64,000 bases of DNA from Hyphomonas sp. (GCA_013791775.1 VMTE01000037.1:124001-188000), one strand, 5' to 3'. Positions 44,395-54,663 are shown, numbered from the stretch's first letter. Notes: generated by a model from the letters alone, not told the origin. Program-made: numbers and translations.

Positions 44395-45414
44395 CTATGC
44401 GCCCGGCAGTAGGTTGACCGCCGGGATCAGGCCGAAGGTCATGCCCATGTAGAGGGCGTAGCCCAGCAGGAGGACGGCGCCTTCCCACCGCGCGATCTGG
44501 CGGCCCGTCATGACGAAGAGCATCAGGAGGCCGGCCGAGAGAACCAGCGCGCCGACATCCATCGCTGCGATGATGCTGACCGGCTGGTCGCCCGCCATCG
44601 CCTCGGCGCCGGCATCGCCCCGCACGCTGAAGGGCCGCACGAGGGCCGTGATGCCGAGAATGCCGAGAATATTGAAGATGTTCGATCCGATGATGTTGCC
44701 GATTGCGACGTCGGCGCGCTTGCGAAAGGCCGCTACGACGGATGTAGCCAGTTCCGGAAGGCTCGTCCCGACCGCGACAATCGACAGGCCGATCACCGTC
44801 TCGCTGATGCCGAATGACCGCGCGAGCGTGGACGCCCCCGTGACCAGCAGGTTAGCGCCGATCACCACGCCCACGAGGCCGGCAGCGGCAATCAGCAATC
44901 CAACGGTCAAACCGTATCCCGCTTCAACGGACTCGCCTTCGGCCTTGTGGAGATCGGCGGTTGCGTCGTGGCGCCGCTGATCGGCAATCAGCGAGAACAC
45001 GAGGTAGGAAATCAGCAGCGCAATCAGCAGGAAGCCTGCCACGCGCCCGAACTGGTCGAACCAGAGCAGCCCGCAAAGCAGGAGCGTCGCCGCGATCATG
45101 ATGGCGCCGTCCCGCGCAAGGGCGCGGGGATGCACCACGATGGGCGTGATGATGGCGGCCAGACCCAGAACCAGCAGGATATTGGCGATGTTCGAGCCCA
45201 CCACGTTACCGACAGCGATGCCGACGGCGTTGCGTTCCACCGCCTGCAGGCTGGTCACCAGTTCCGGGACCGATGTGCCGAAACCGACCAGTGTAAGGCC
45301 GATCACAAGCTCCGAGATGTTCAGTTTCCGCGCGACACTGACAGACCCCCGGACCAGCGCTTCGCCGCCGATGAACAGCAGAACCAGCCCGCCAAGTACA
45401 AGAAGGTACATCAT
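44395..45414 (-). CDS. Na+/Ca2+-type antiporter (YrbG/CaCA family)
   Basis: 339 residues from the ATG at 45414 (a second ATG follows immediately). Ten hydrophobic segments fall in two homologous halves. Each half carries the alpha-repeat signature: VGFGTSVPELVTSL then GNVVGSNIANILLVLG, and VAVGTSLPELATSV then GNIIGSNIFNILGILG. These Pro-Glu residues and Asn-rich loops bind the ions in known exchangers. It is divergent from tamA, and the shared 170-base spacer should hold both promoters. Confidence 0.93.
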   Translation of the reverse strand: MMYLLVLGGLVLLFIGGEALVRGSVSVARKLNISELVIGLTLVGFGTSVPELVTSLQAVERNAVGIAVGNVVGSNIANILLVLGLAAIITPIVVHPRALARDGAIMIAATLLLCGLLWFDQFGRVAGFLLIALLISYLVFSLIADQRRHDATADLHKAEGESVEAGYGLTVGLLIAAAGLVGVVIGANLLVTGASTLARSFGISETVIGLSIVAVGTSLPELATSVVAAFRKRADVAIGNIIGSNIFNILGILGITALVRPFSVRGDAGAEAMAGDQPVSIIAAMDVGALVLSAGLLMLFVMTGRQIARWEGAVLLLGYALYMGMTFGLIPAVNLLPGA

Positions 45415-45585
45415 ATTTCCGAATCCCGACGTTTCCGCGCCATATTGGGTCACTCGTCCGGGAGAGGCAATCAGCACGCCCGAACGGCTGCATTTACCTT
45501 TCACCTGTCAAGTGAACGTTATGGTTTCAGCCCTATGAATGGGCCAGTATTTGCATCCCTGCTCCGGCAGAAAGCTGAGACCACG

Positions 45586-47403
45586 ATGAAAGAGGCGAAG
45601 CCGGCAAAAGCCTGGACGATCGCCCGGCCTTTGGCCGGGGCCTGTCTGCTGGCCGCAACGTCTGCCTGCGCGGCCATTCCCGGACTGGGCGGCGCGTCCA
45701 CGCAGGAGGCGGCAAAGACACCGCGCGCATCGATCGAAGGCATGCCGCCTGCCCTGGCGCCCCGTGCGAACGAACTGGTCCGCGTGGCGGAGCCTGCACC
45801 GCGCAGCGTCCTCGAAGCCCGCAACCGCCTGAACAAATCCGCAGACCTCCTGCGCGACCTGATGTCGTCAGAGGGCTATCTGGCAGCCGAGGTCGCCCCG
45901 TCGCGCATTGATTCAACCGATGACGCGGTCGTCCTCGTCGCCCAGCCGGGCCCCTTGTTCATGGTGGCATCCCGGACATTTGCCGGTCGTGAACAGATCG
46001 TGCCCGAGGTGGCGCGTGAGCTGGAAGACGTGCTTGCCGATCTTCCCGCCGGCGCCACTGCGCGAACGGCGACCATCGAACGCATTGACGATCTTCTGGT
46101 CAAATCCCTCCGTCAGCAGGGCTATGCGTTTGCCGCCAGCCAGGGAATTGATGTTCTGGCCTCGCGCGCCGACGAGACGGTCGAGCTGACTTTCCTTCTG
46201 GTGCCCGGTCCCCGGGTTGCGCTCGGCGGGCTCGAGCTGCCCGGCATTGATGCACGCGGATCCAAGATGATCCGGTCTCTGACGACATGGAAGGACGGCG
46301 ATCTCTACAATCCCGCCATCGTGGACAAGTTTCGCACGCGCCTGCGCGCGACCGGCCTCTATGACGGGATCGGTGTCACAGTGGCCGATATGCCTGGTAC
46401 GGACGGGCTGCATATGGTGACGGCAACCCTGGTTGAAGCCGACCGGCGCACCGTCAGCCTGGGTGTCACGGCATCGACAACTGAAGGCGTCGGTGTGGAT
46501 GGCTACTGGGAGCGCCGCAACCTGACGGGCCGGGCTGACCGCCTGCGCATCCGGGGCGAAGTTGCAACGCTCGCCCGCAACCTGACCGCCACCTACGAGC
46601 GACCCAACATCGGCAAGTATGGCCGCACTCTGTCGCTGGAAGCCGGCGTCCGGGCGGAGGAAACCGACGCGTACGACTTGCAGGGCGTACTGATCGGCGC
46701 TTCCCTTTCGCAACCGTTCACAAAGAACCTGACGCTGTCGGTGGGCACCGCCCTGGACGCGACCCGCACACTGGACCGGCGCGCGAAGATCGTGGGCGGG
46801 ATCGAGCGCGATCAGCTCACATTGTCGTTTCCGGTTGTCGCCAGCTATTCGGACGTCGGCGATCTGCTCGATCCGCAATCCGGCTTGCGGATGATGGCCG
46901 GAGCAGAAGCCGGCGTGTCGGTCGGCGACGGGACGCCGGGCTACACGCGGCTGCATCTGTCCGGCGCGACTTACCGCGCCATCACAGACAATGTCGTCGC
47001 CGCTTTCCGGGCGGAATTTGGCGCGTTCGTCGGCTCGAATGCTGTTCCGCCGGACAAGCTGTTCTTTGCCGGCGGCGGCGGCACGGTTCGCGGCTACGAA
47101 TACCAGAGCCTCTCACCCCGCGACAGTTCGGGCCTCCTGACCGGTGGGCGCAACCTGTTTGCGGCGTCGGCTGAGCTGCGCTGGCGCGCGACGGAACGCT
47201 TCGGGTATGCACTGTTCACCGATTTCGGCGCCGCCACCGATGACGCGGGCTCGGTCTTTTCCGAGGGGGCGGCCTCGCTCGGTGTGGGCCTGCGCTACTA
47301 TCCGGGATTTGGCCCGATCCGACTGGACATCGCCACCCCGCTCGACAAGCGCGATGGCGACGCGCCCGTGCAAGTCTACATTTCCATCGGCCAGGCCTTC
47401 TGA
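45586..47403 (+). CDS. tamA: TamA-like outer-membrane assembly protein (BamA family)
   Basis: 605 residues from the ATG at 45586 (another ATG lies at 45535). A signal sequence ends near LLAATSACA; a Cys there leaves open a lipoprotein, but the lipobox is poor. POTRA-like repeats span about 70-300 (LVPGPRVALGGLELPG and YNPAIVDKFRTRLRATGLYDG), followed by a 16-strand Omp85 barrel with GGGGTVRGYEYQSLSP (lid-lock motif) and the terminal strand VQVYISIGQAF, ending in Phe. It works with TamB to insert and fold outer-membrane proteins. It ends with a TGATG overlap onto tamB. Confidence 0.93.
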   Translation: MKEAKPAKAWTIARPLAGACLLAATSACAAIPGLGGASTQEAAKTPRASIEGMPPALAPRANELVRVAEPAPRSVLEARNRLNKSADLLRDLMSSEGYLAAEVAPSRIDSTDDAVVLVAQPGPLFMVASRTFAGREQIVPEVARELEDVLADLPAGATARTATIERIDDLLVKSLRQQGYAFAASQGIDVLASRADETVELTFLLVPGPRVALGGLELPGIDARGSKMIRSLTTWKDGDLYNPAIVDKFRTRLRATGLYDGIGVTVADMPGTDGLHMVTATLVEADRRTVSLGVTASTTEGVGVDGYWERRNLTGRADRLRIRGEVATLARNLTATYERPNIGKYGRTLSLEAGVRAEETDAYDLQGVLIGASLSQPFTKNLTLSVGTALDATRTLDRRAKIVGGIERDQLTLSFPVVASYSDVGDLLDPQSGLRMMAGAEAGVSVGDGTPGYTRLHLSGATYRAITDNVVAAFRAEFGAFVGSNAVPPDKLFFAGGGGTVRGYEYQSLSPRDSSGLLTGGRNLFAASAELRWRATERFGYALFTDFGAATDDAGSVFSEGAASLGVGLRYYPGFGPIRLDIATPLDKRDGDAPVQVYISIGQAF

Positions 47404-50400
47404 TGAACATTGCATCAGACCTGCTGGCGGTGCTGAAGCGGCGTCCGGTCTCGTCCACCCTGGCGGCGCTGGTCCTGTCCTTGCTCGCCTTGATGTCCTT
47501 CGCGCGCTACTGGATCACTACCGAATCCGGCCGCGATTTCGTGACGTCGCAGATCGACGGCCAGGAAGTTGCGGGGTACGGACGGTTGAGCATCCGGAAC
47601 CTTGAAGGCGATCCGCTGTCGGCGTTTTCGGTCGGTTCGGTCGAAGTCCGGGATTCTTCAGGCGTCTGGCTGTCGGTCAAGTCGGTGACGATGACCTGGT
47701 CGCCGCTTGAACTTCTGTCGCGCCGCGTGGACCTGTCGGACGTCTCGGTTCAGGACGTTGACGTCATCCGCCGCCCCCTTCGGACAGTGACGCCGCCATC
47801 AAGCGGGAAGCCCTGGGAAGTCCGCCTCGGCGACGCAAAGATAGAGCGACTGCATTTTGCGGAAGGGGTTGCCGGCCCTGAGTCCTCCTCCGCGATCTCC
47901 GCACGGTTTCTCAACGCGAGAAATGGATCAATTGATGCAAGCCTGCAGATCACGCCGCTGGACGGCGCGGGCGACCGGATTGATGCCCTGATCAAGCGGG
48001 ACCCGTCGTCCGCTTTTGATCTGCAGATTGACGGCATCGCGCCTGCGGGCGGCCTGTTTGCCCATCTGTTGAAGTTGCCGGACGGCGCGTCCGCCGTTCT
48101 GGCGGCGTCGGCGGCAGGTGACCTCAAAGACGGGCGCGGCGAAGCACGCCTGACGGTGGACGGTAGCGACAAGATGTTCGTGTCCGGAAAGATCGAAGAC
48201 AACGCGATGGAGGCCAGCGTTCGGCTGGACGCCGCCCTGTTGCCGGTCTCCGCCAAGCTGAAACAATTCCTGGGCGCGAACGCTGAAGCCGGCCTGACGG
48301 CGACATTCGAAAAGAAAGCCGTGGCCTTCAGCGTGGATAGCCGTCTCGCCGCCGGCGCCATGAAAATTGCCGGCACGTCGCGCCCGGACCGGTTCGAGCT
48401 GCTCGAGCCGGCGCGCCTCACCGCCCGGCTCACCACGCTGATGCCCTACTGGAGCGGCGCCGACGGGCTCGATCTCGATGGCACACTGGCAAAGTCGGAA
48501 AGCGGCTACCAGTACACCGGCGACGCCGCGCTGAAAGTGGCAGAGCGGTCGTCGTTGCCCTTCGACTCCGCATCGGGCCAGGTGATGTTCACAATGCGCG
48601 GGGGGCGACTGCCGTTCTCCGGTACCGTGACCGTATTCAAGCCGCTGAAATCCAACACAAGGTTCGCCGAGATCGTTGGCGAGACGGCCGAACTGTCCGG
48701 CAACGGTGTCTATGAATTCGCAGCGCGCCGTGTGCTGATTGATGCGGTCGAAATAAATCACCAGTCCGGCAGCGCGCAATTGCTCGGGGAGGCCGGATTC
48801 GCGGACAACACTCTGAACCTCTCCGGAAAGATCTCGCAGGACATCAATGCCCTGCCCGGCGGGTTCGGCGGCACGGCAACCGGCTTCGTTCAGGCGAAAG
48901 GCCTGTTGCGCGACTTTGAGCTCGGACTGAACCTGAACCTCGCCGGCGTCACCTCAAACCTGAAGACGCTCAACCCCCTGCTGGAAGGGCGAGGCACGCT
49001 CCGGGGATTGATCGCAATCACGCCAGGCGAAGGCACCATCCGGCGGATGGATGTAAGGCTGCCCGGCGCGCAGGCGCAGGTATCCGGCCGCGCCTATGGT
49101 AAGAGCGGCCTCGATCTGAAGGTTTCTGCTGAACAGACCTTCGCGCTCGAAATCGGCGGTCACGAAATCAATCTTGGCTCCATAGCGACGCAGGTTCGCC
49201 GCACCTTTGCGGGCATTCGCGTGACCGGAACCTCCGATGGTGGCCGCGCCGTCGTCAGTGGACGCACGATTGAGCCCATGTCAGCTAAGGCGGACCTGTT
49301 GCTCGATGATGGAAACGTTTCGGGTCCCATAACTCTGACCGGTCTGTCGGACGGGCATCCCGCCAGAGTATCGTTTCTGCTCGACCGCCGTGGCGGCACT
49401 ACATTCTTCAAGTCAATCGACGGCGCCATAGACGCGGTCAGGCTCTCGGGAAACGCGGCGCTTTCCGATGGGGGTTTGCTCGAGGCGGATATGAATGCGG
49501 ACGCCAGCACATTGGTGTTTGGAGGCGTCCGGTTCGGGGCACTGAAACTTTCGGCAAACAGCGTGCGCACAGCAGACAACCCGTTCTCGGTCGGCGCCAC
49601 GTTCGAGGCTGCGGATATCGAAATCACGTCCCGGCTGTCGATTGATCAGATCAGGGGCTCAGTGACGACCACGGACAAAGGCTACCGCTTCGAAGGACGG
49701 CTTCTCGACAAGAAAGAGGATGCGGACAGCGACGTTGCGTTTTCGGGAATGATCAGATCTGTCGGCGCGCTGCCGTCAGGCACCTTGTCCCTGTCCGGCA
49801 CGCTGTTTGGCGCGCCGGTCGCCACGCAGAAGGACATTGTCTGGACCCTGGGGCCTGCGCCGACTGCTGACGTTGACCTTGCTGTTCTGGGCGGCCGGGT
49901 AAAGGCGCGGTTGCACCCGGGCAGCGAAGTGACGAGCAGCACGGTTTCGCTCGATGCGCTCGCCATTGCGCCCATACTGAACGCATTCGGCTTGCCGGAA
50001 GTTGACGCCGTCCTGTCCGGAACCGCGAATGGACGTCTTTATGGCAGCAATCCCGAAGCGACCTTCAATTTCGTGAGCCAGAGCGCCGTCGCCGGACTGA
50101 CCACGGCTCTCGACATGAACCTCACTGGCCGTCTGGACCGGCGCGCTCTGACGTTCACCGCGCAGGCCGGGTACGGACCTTCGCTGAAATCGAATGCGGC
50201 CGGGCGCCTGCCCGTCGCGACTTCTCCCGTGGGTCTGGTCAAGCTCAACCGTGAAAGCGCCATCGACGTGCGCGTCGACACGAGCGGCGACCTCGAAGCC
50301 TTGAGGCTGGTGGCGCTGGCCTACGGGCACGACATCGGCGGGCAGATCGAGAGCCAGGTTTCCGTGTCAGGTTCGCTGGAAAAGCCGGACGTATCTGCCG

Positions 50401-51512
50401 AGGCTGTCATTTCCGGCGGGAACTACGAATACGGCGCGACCGGCCTCAGCCTGAAGAACGTGCAGATCGACTCCCTGTACAAGCACAAGGTCCTGACACT
50501 GGTTGGCTCCGGAGACGGACTGCAAGGCGGTGCGGTGAGCTTCGACGGCCGGTTGGCCGAGACCGAGACCGGCGTGGATGTCAAATTCGACCGTCTGCTG
50601 ATCTATGACCGTCTGGGGGACCATGCACGCATATCAGGCGATGCGCGGTTGGTCGAAAGCGACACTGACCGGGTGCTCAGCGGTGTCCTGACGATCGACG
50701 ACGCGCGCTTCAACATCGACAATGTTTCCGATGGCTCGACCATACGCACCCTGAATATCCGCTGGGAAACGGACGATCCGGATGCTGCCCGGCAGACGAT
50801 CCTGAACAAGCCCATCAAGTTCGGTCTCAAAGTATCCGCCAGGCGCGGTGTCATCGTTCGCGGCCGGGGCCTGGACAGCGATTGGGGCGTCAATCTCGAT
50901 GTCACCGGCACACCCTCGAACATGCTCCTGAACGGCCGCGCCACGCTCGTGCGCGGGTCACTCGAACTGGCCCGGCGGCCGTTCGAATTCCAATCGGGTC
51001 AGATCACATTTGATGGCCCGCTCGATACCGCACGTTTGGCGGTATCGGCCACCCGCGACGTGGACGGGTTTTCGGTCCGCGCCGATGTAAGCGGCTCGCC
51101 CGCAAAGCCCACCATCGAGTTGTCGAGCACACCGTCCTTGCCTCAGGATGAAATTCTTTCACGGATGTTGTTCGGGCGCTCATCCATCGATTTAAGCGCG
51201 CTGGAAGCTGCAGAGCTCGCAGCTTCGATTGCGCGTCTGGCGGGCCGCAACACCGGATTTGATACGATCGGGGCGATCCAGACCGGGTTGGGCGTGGACC
51301 GGTTCAGGCTGGGGGTCGACAACGCCGGGAATGCTGAGCTGGGCGTCGGCCAATACATCGCACCGGATGTCTATCTCGAGGTCACCACCCAGGGCGCTGC
51401 GGGCAATACGGTGGAAGTCGAGTGGCAGCCCCGCCCGCAGGTTTCGGTTGCATCCGAAATAGGCTCCACAGGCGAATCGCGCGTGTCCGTGCGGTGGAAA
51501 AAGGATTACTGA
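47403..51512 (+). CDS. tamB: TamB-like translocation and assembly module protein (DUF490/AsmA-like)
   Basis: 1369 residues. An N-terminal signal anchor (TLAALVLSLLALMSFARYW, about 19-37) is followed by a very long beta-rich periplasmic rod made of repeated strands, and the C-terminal DUF490 domain (about 1040-1369) with conserved endings such as LFGRSSIDLSALEAAELA, DRFRLGVDN, VGQYIAPDVYLEV and a final VSVRWKKDY. TamB spans the periplasm and is implicated in outer-membrane protein assembly and phospholipid transport. The start codon overlaps the tamA stop, so the two are translated together. Confidence 0.94.
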   Translation: MNIASDLLAVLKRRPVSSTLAALVLSLLALMSFARYWITTESGRDFVTSQIDGQEVAGYGRLSIRNLEGDPLSAFSVGSVEVRDSSGVWLSVKSVTMTWSPLELLSRRVDLSDVSVQDVDVIRRPLRTVTPPSSGKPWEVRLGDAKIERLHFAEGVAGPESSSAISARFLNARNGSIDASLQITPLDGAGDRIDALIKRDPSSAFDLQIDGIAPAGGLFAHLLKLPDGASAVLAASAAGDLKDGRGEARLTVDGSDKMFVSGKIEDNAMEASVRLDAALLPVSAKLKQFLGANAEAGLTATFEKKAVAFSVDSRLAAGAMKIAGTSRPDRFELLEPARLTARLTTLMPYWSGADGLDLDGTLAKSESGYQYTGDAALKVAERSSLPFDSASGQVMFTMRGGRLPFSGTVTVFKPLKSNTRFAEIVGETAELSGNGVYEFAARRVLIDAVEINHQSGSAQLLGEAGFADNTLNLSGKISQDINALPGGFGGTATGFVQAKGLLRDFELGLNLNLAGVTSNLKTLNPLLEGRGTLRGLIAITPGEGTIRRMDVRLPGAQAQVSGRAYGKSGLDLKVSAEQTFALEIGGHEINLGSIATQVRRTFAGIRVTGTSDGGRAVVSGRTIEPMSAKADLLLDDGNVSGPITLTGLSDGHPARVSFLLDRRGGTTFFKSIDGAIDAVRLSGNAALSDGGLLEADMNADASTLVFGGVRFGALKLSANSVRTADNPFSVGATFEAADIEITSRLSIDQIRGSVTTTDKGYRFEGRLLDKKEDADSDVAFSGMIRSVGALPSGTLSLSGTLFGAPVATQKDIVWTLGPAPTADVDLAVLGGRVKARLHPGSEVTSSTVSLDALAIAPILNAFGLPEVDAVLSGTANGRLYGSNPEATFNFVSQSAVAGLTTALDMNLTGRLDRRALTFTAQAGYGPSLKSNAAGRLPVATSPVGLVKLNRESAIDVRVDTSGDLEALRLVALAYGHDIGGQIESQVSVSGSLEKPDVSAEAVISGGNYEYGATGLSLKNVQIDSLYKHKVLTLVGSGDGLQGGAVSFDGRLAETETGVDVKFDRLLIYDRLGDHARISGDARLVESDTDRVLSGVLTIDDARFNIDNVSDGSTIRTLNIRWETDDPDAARQTILNKPIKFGLKVSARRGVIVRGRGLDSDWGVNLDVTGTPSNMLLNGRATLVRGSLELARRPFEFQSGQITFDGPLDTARLAVSATRDVDGFSVRADVSGSPAKPTIELSSTPSLPQDEILSRMLFGRSSIDLSALEAAELAASIARLAGRNTGFDTIGAIQTGLGVDRFRLGVDNAGNAELGVGQYIAPDVYLEVTTQGAAGNTVEVEWQPRPQVSVASEIGSTGESRVSVRWKKDY

Positions 51513-51534
51513 TACAAGCAGGGCGTGTTATACT
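51506..51534 (+). promoter_or_regulatory. Candidate promoter of the XRE regulator gene
   Basis: TTACTG (51506-51511, overlapping the tamB stop codon) and TATACT (51529-51534) are 17 bases apart. This implies an RNA start near 51541 and a 5' leader of about 120 bases containing a seven-base T run at 51583-51589. Confidence 0.5.
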
Positions 51535-51659
51535 GAATACTGACTGCACGACGTTATCTTCATGCCGTACGGCTCAGTACCCTCTTTTTTTATGAACTGT
51601 TCGGCTTGCCTTCCACTTCTTGTGGAGGAGAACAGTTAAAGATGCCAAGAGGTAGAAAT

Positions 51660-52040
51660 ATGATCGAAGAAATCCGGATTGCCGGTTCGCGCTCCCCCAC
51701 CCGAATTGACCAGATGGTCGGTGAGAAGATCCGCGAACTCCGTACGGCCCAGAATTTCACCCTGTCGGAGCTTGGGCAGGAGCTGGGCATCAGCCATCAG
51801 CAGCTGCAGAAGTACGAGACAGGCACAAACCGCCTGAGCGCTGGCATGCTGGCGAGCGTGGCGCGTGTCCTGCGGGTTCCGATCTCGGAACTGTTCCAGG
51901 ATGCAGAGGCCGGCACCCCCGACAAGCGCGACCCTGTGACGGAAGCCCGGGCCCGTTGCCACACGCTCGTGGACCGGACCAACTCGGTCGGCAAACTCGA
52001 AACGATGGCCAAGGTCCTGCGCGCCCTGTCTACGGATTGA
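51660..52040 (+). CDS. XRE-family HTH transcriptional regulator
   Basis: 126 residues from the ATG at 51660, favoured by AGAGGT upstream; an ATG at 51642 with GGAGG farther off is the alternative. The HTH_3 domain (about 17-73) reads IDQMVGEKIRELRTAQNFTLSELGQELGISHQQLQKYETG with a second pair RLSAGMLASVARVLRVPISELF. A short helical C-terminus follows. Its layout resembles the alphaproteobacterial XRE regulators with SinR-like folds. Targets unknown. It is convergent with sdaA (3-base gap). Confidence 0.88.
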   Translation: MIEEIRIAGSRSPTRIDQMVGEKIRELRTAQNFTLSELGQELGISHQQLQKYETGTNRLSAGMLASVARVLRVPISELFQDAEAGTPDKRDPVTEARARCHTLVDRTNSVGKLETMAKVLRALSTD

Positions 52041-52043
52041 GCC

Positions 52044-53420
52044 TCAGCACTCCACGACATTGACGGCGAGGCCGCCTTGGCTCGTCTCCTTGTATTTGGA
52101 GGACATATCGATTCCGGTCTGGCGCATCGTCTCGATGACCTGATCCAGAGAAACCTTCGTTTGCTCATGTGAGTGCAAGGCCAGCCGCGCGGCGTTGGCG
52201 GCCTTTACAGCGCCGATGGCATTGCGCTCGATGCACGGGATCTGAACGAGACCGCCGACGGGATCGCAGGTCAGGCCCAGATTGTGCTCCATGGCAATTT
52301 CGGCGGCATTGGCGATTTGCTGAGGCGTACCGCCCCAGACGGCCGCAAGCCCCGCAGCCGCCATGGAACAGGCAACGCCCACTTCGCCCTGACACCCCAT
52401 CTCGGCGCCGGAGATCGACGCGCGCTGCTTGTAGAGCAGTCCGATGCCGCCGGCGGTCAGAAGGAACTTCCGGGTCCGCACTGTCTTGTCTTCCGCCGTC
52501 CAGCAGTAGTGACGAATGATGGAGGGGATAATTCCCGCCGCGCCATTGGTCGGCGCGGTGACGACTTGTCCGCCGGCCGCATTCTCTTCGTTCACCGCCA
52601 TGGCATAGACGTTGAGCCAATCGAACAGCTGCTCGCGCTCGTTCGATGGCGGCGCGTTCTGCAGTTTCTGCCAGAGTTCCGGCGCCCGGCGGCGCACCTT
52701 CAGGCCGCCCGGCAATATGCCCGTACGCACCAGCCCGCGGTCAATGCAGGCCATCATCACGTCCGCGATCCGGTCGAGCGCTGCGCCCGTGTCGCCGTCA
52801 GAGCGCTTTGCGCCTTCATTGCCCAGGATGACGGCGTCGATCGACATGTTGTTCGCCTGACACACGCCAAGCAGCTCGGCCGCCGAATAGAACGGATGCG
52901 GCACCGACTGACCGACGGGGACGATGTCAGCCGCCAGGGGACGTTCCAGCTGGCGCTGCGAGGCTATGAAGCCGCCGCCCGTCGAGTACCATGTACTGTC
53001 CGCGAGGCTCTCACCCGCAGAATCGAATGCGCGCAGGCGCATGCCGTTCGGATGCAGCACCGGCATGATGTCGTAGGAAAACCGCAGGTCGGTTGATGGC
53101 GCGAACGGGATCACCCTTCCATCCGGCAGCGGGAGCTGCCCGGTCGCCTCAAGCGCCGCCACCCGATTGTCGGCATCTTCGGGATCGAGTGTTTCGGGAT
53201 CGAGCCCCAGTAGGCCAAGCATCACCGCCTTGGGCGAGGCGTGCCCTGCCCCGGTCAAGGCCAGAGAGCCCTGCAATTCGACTTCGATGCGTTCGACCCT
53301 CGCCAGAACTCCGAGCTGTTGCAGTTCGGACAGGAAGCGCCCCGCGATGCGGATCGGCCCGACCGTGTGAGAGCTGGACGGCCCTATTCCGATCCTGAAA
53401 AGGTCGAGTACCGAAAGCAT
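52044..53420 (-). CDS. sdaA: L-serine dehydratase (single-chain, iron-sulfur)
   Basis: 458 residues, the fused SdaA/SdaB-type. It deaminates serine to pyruvate using a 4Fe-4S cluster. The N-terminal domain shows FRIGIGPSSSHTVGPIRIA; the C-terminal domain contains the cluster cysteines in VGVACSMAAAG and in LTCDPVGGLVQIPCIERNA. The final residues VNVVEC place a cysteine at the tail, as in type II enzymes where it plugs the active site. It lies 43 bases downstream of the FAD monooxygenase on the same strand. Confidence 0.97.
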   Translation of the reverse strand: MLSVLDLFRIGIGPSSSHTVGPIRIAGRFLSELQQLGVLARVERIEVELQGSLALTGAGHASPKAVMLGLLGLDPETLDPEDADNRVAALEATGQLPLPDGRVIPFAPSTDLRFSYDIMPVLHPNGMRLRAFDSAGESLADSTWYSTGGGFIASQRQLERPLAADIVPVGQSVPHPFYSAAELLGVCQANNMSIDAVILGNEGAKRSDGDTGAALDRIADVMMACIDRGLVRTGILPGGLKVRRRAPELWQKLQNAPPSNEREQLFDWLNVYAMAVNEENAAGGQVVTAPTNGAAGIIPSIIRHYCWTAEDKTVRTRKFLLTAGGIGLLYKQRASISGAEMGCQGEVGVACSMAAAGLAAVWGGTPQQIANAAEIAMEHNLGLTCDPVGGLVQIPCIERNAIGAVKAANAARLALHSHEQTKVSLDQVIETMRQTGIDMSSKYKETSQGGLAVNVVEC

Positions 53421-53463
53421 GAACCTGATCCCTCCGATGTTACCACGAGCCCGCAGGGGCTCT

Positions 53464-54663
53464 TCAGACCCCGGCGTCCGGGAGTGTGGTCACGTCATGT
53501 GCATAGATCCAGTCATGTTGACCATGGGCGAATGACGGAAGGAACTGGCCGGCAAACCAGATCGGCCCGTAGGTGAACAGTTTGCTGATCGGGTCACCGC
53601 GGTGGAACAGCGCCGCGTTGCGGCGGGCGCCAGCCTGGACTCTCGAGGCGCGCGGCTTGCGAATCGATTCGTAGGCGGCCAGCGCGTCCGGAACCGTCGC
53701 GCTTGTGGTTACGGCGCGGGCCAGGACGTAGGCATCCTCGATCGCCATGACCGCGCCTTGGGCCAGGAAGGGCAGCATCGGGTGGCAGGCATCCCCCAGC
53801 AGCACGGCCCGGCCTTCGGACCATACTGGCAAGGGATCGCGGTCATAGAGTGCCCAGCGGTTCAGCACTTCGGCCTTCTGGAGAATCGTCCGGATGACGG
53901 GTGACCAGCCTTTGAAATCCTTCAGGGCCTGCTCCCGCGCGCCGGTCGCACTCCAGGATTCGATGAGGCGTTCCTTACACTCCACCACCCCGACGAGGTT
54001 GGCGAGGCTGCCGCGCCGGAGCCTGTAGGTGACGGCGTGCCGCCGCGATCCGACCCAGACGCTCGCGGTCTCAGGCGGGGCGTGCTCGCCCAGCTCCGAA
54101 ACGGGCACTACAGCGCGCCAGGCCACGTTTCCCGTGTAGCGGGGCTTATCGGCGCCGATCATCTGTTCCCGGATGACAGAATGAATGCCGTCAGCGCCGA
54201 CGAGAAGGTCTCCACTGACCTGCTCGCCGGTATCCAGATGCGCCGTTATCGAGGTTTCGTCCTGCGTATAGGAGACCACGCGGCAACCCAGCTGCACCGC
54301 ATCGGGCTGCCGGTCCTTCAGCGCTCCGCCCAGCGCATCAATCAGGTCCGCGCGGTGCAGGTGCAGATACTCGCCGCCCCATCGGGCCCGGGAGACATCG
54401 CGCACCGGAATGGTCAGAATGCGCGCGCCGCCCTTGCCGAACCGCAATTCCTGGGCGCGCGGGCGGAACGCATCCTTCTCGACGCGGGCGCTGACCCCCA
54501 GCGCATCAAACACGCGCATGCCGTTCGGACTGATCTGCAATCCGGCGCCGACTTCCTCCAGCTGGTGAGACTGTTCGAAGACCGTCACCCGGTGGCCCAG
54601 CTTCTGGAACGCCAGCGCGGTCGTCAGTCCGCCAATACCTCCGCCTGCGATCAGGACATGCAT
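53464..54663 (-). CDS. FAD-dependent monooxygenase (salicylate-hydroxylase-like)
   Basis: 399 residues. FAD fingerprint GGGIGGLTTALAFQKLG (about residue 7) followed by VFEQ; then DLLVGADGIHSVIREQMIG (the DG motif, about 151-169); and GDACHPMLPFLAQGAVMAIEDA (about 282-303). This is the class A flavoprotein hydroxylase pattern for aromatic substrates such as 3- or 6-hydroxybenzoate or salicylate. No ring-cleavage dioxygenase lies nearby. Downstream of the zinc-finger gene by 30 bases. Confidence 0.92.
   Translation of the reverse strand: MHVLIAGGGIGGLTTALAFQKLGHRVTVFEQSHQLEEVGAGLQISPNGMRVFDALGVSARVEKDAFRPRAQELRFGKGGARILTIPVRDVSRARWGGEYLHLHRADLIDALGGALKDRQPDAVQLGCRVVSYTQDETSITAHLDTGEQVSGDLLVGADGIHSVIREQMIGADKPRYTGNVAWRAVVPVSELGEHAPPETASVWVGSRRHAVTYRLRRGSLANLVGVVECKERLIESWSATGAREQALKDFKGWSPVIRTILQKAEVLNRWALYDRDPLPVWSEGRAVLLGDACHPMLPFLAQGAVMAIEDAYVLARAVTTSATVPDALAAYESIRKPRASRVQAGARRNAALFHRGDPISKLFTYGPIWFAGQFLPSFAHGQHDWIYAHDVTTLPDAGV

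Noticed and set aside
44947..45585. N-terminal extension of the tamA frame
   Set aside because: The extension overlaps the antiporter gene and lacks protein character; the signal sequence starts at 45586.
51575..51592. Possible intrinsic terminator after tamB at the T7 run
   Set aside because: The palindrome before it (GCCGTACGGC) is too short to leave a loop, so no stable stem precedes the T run.
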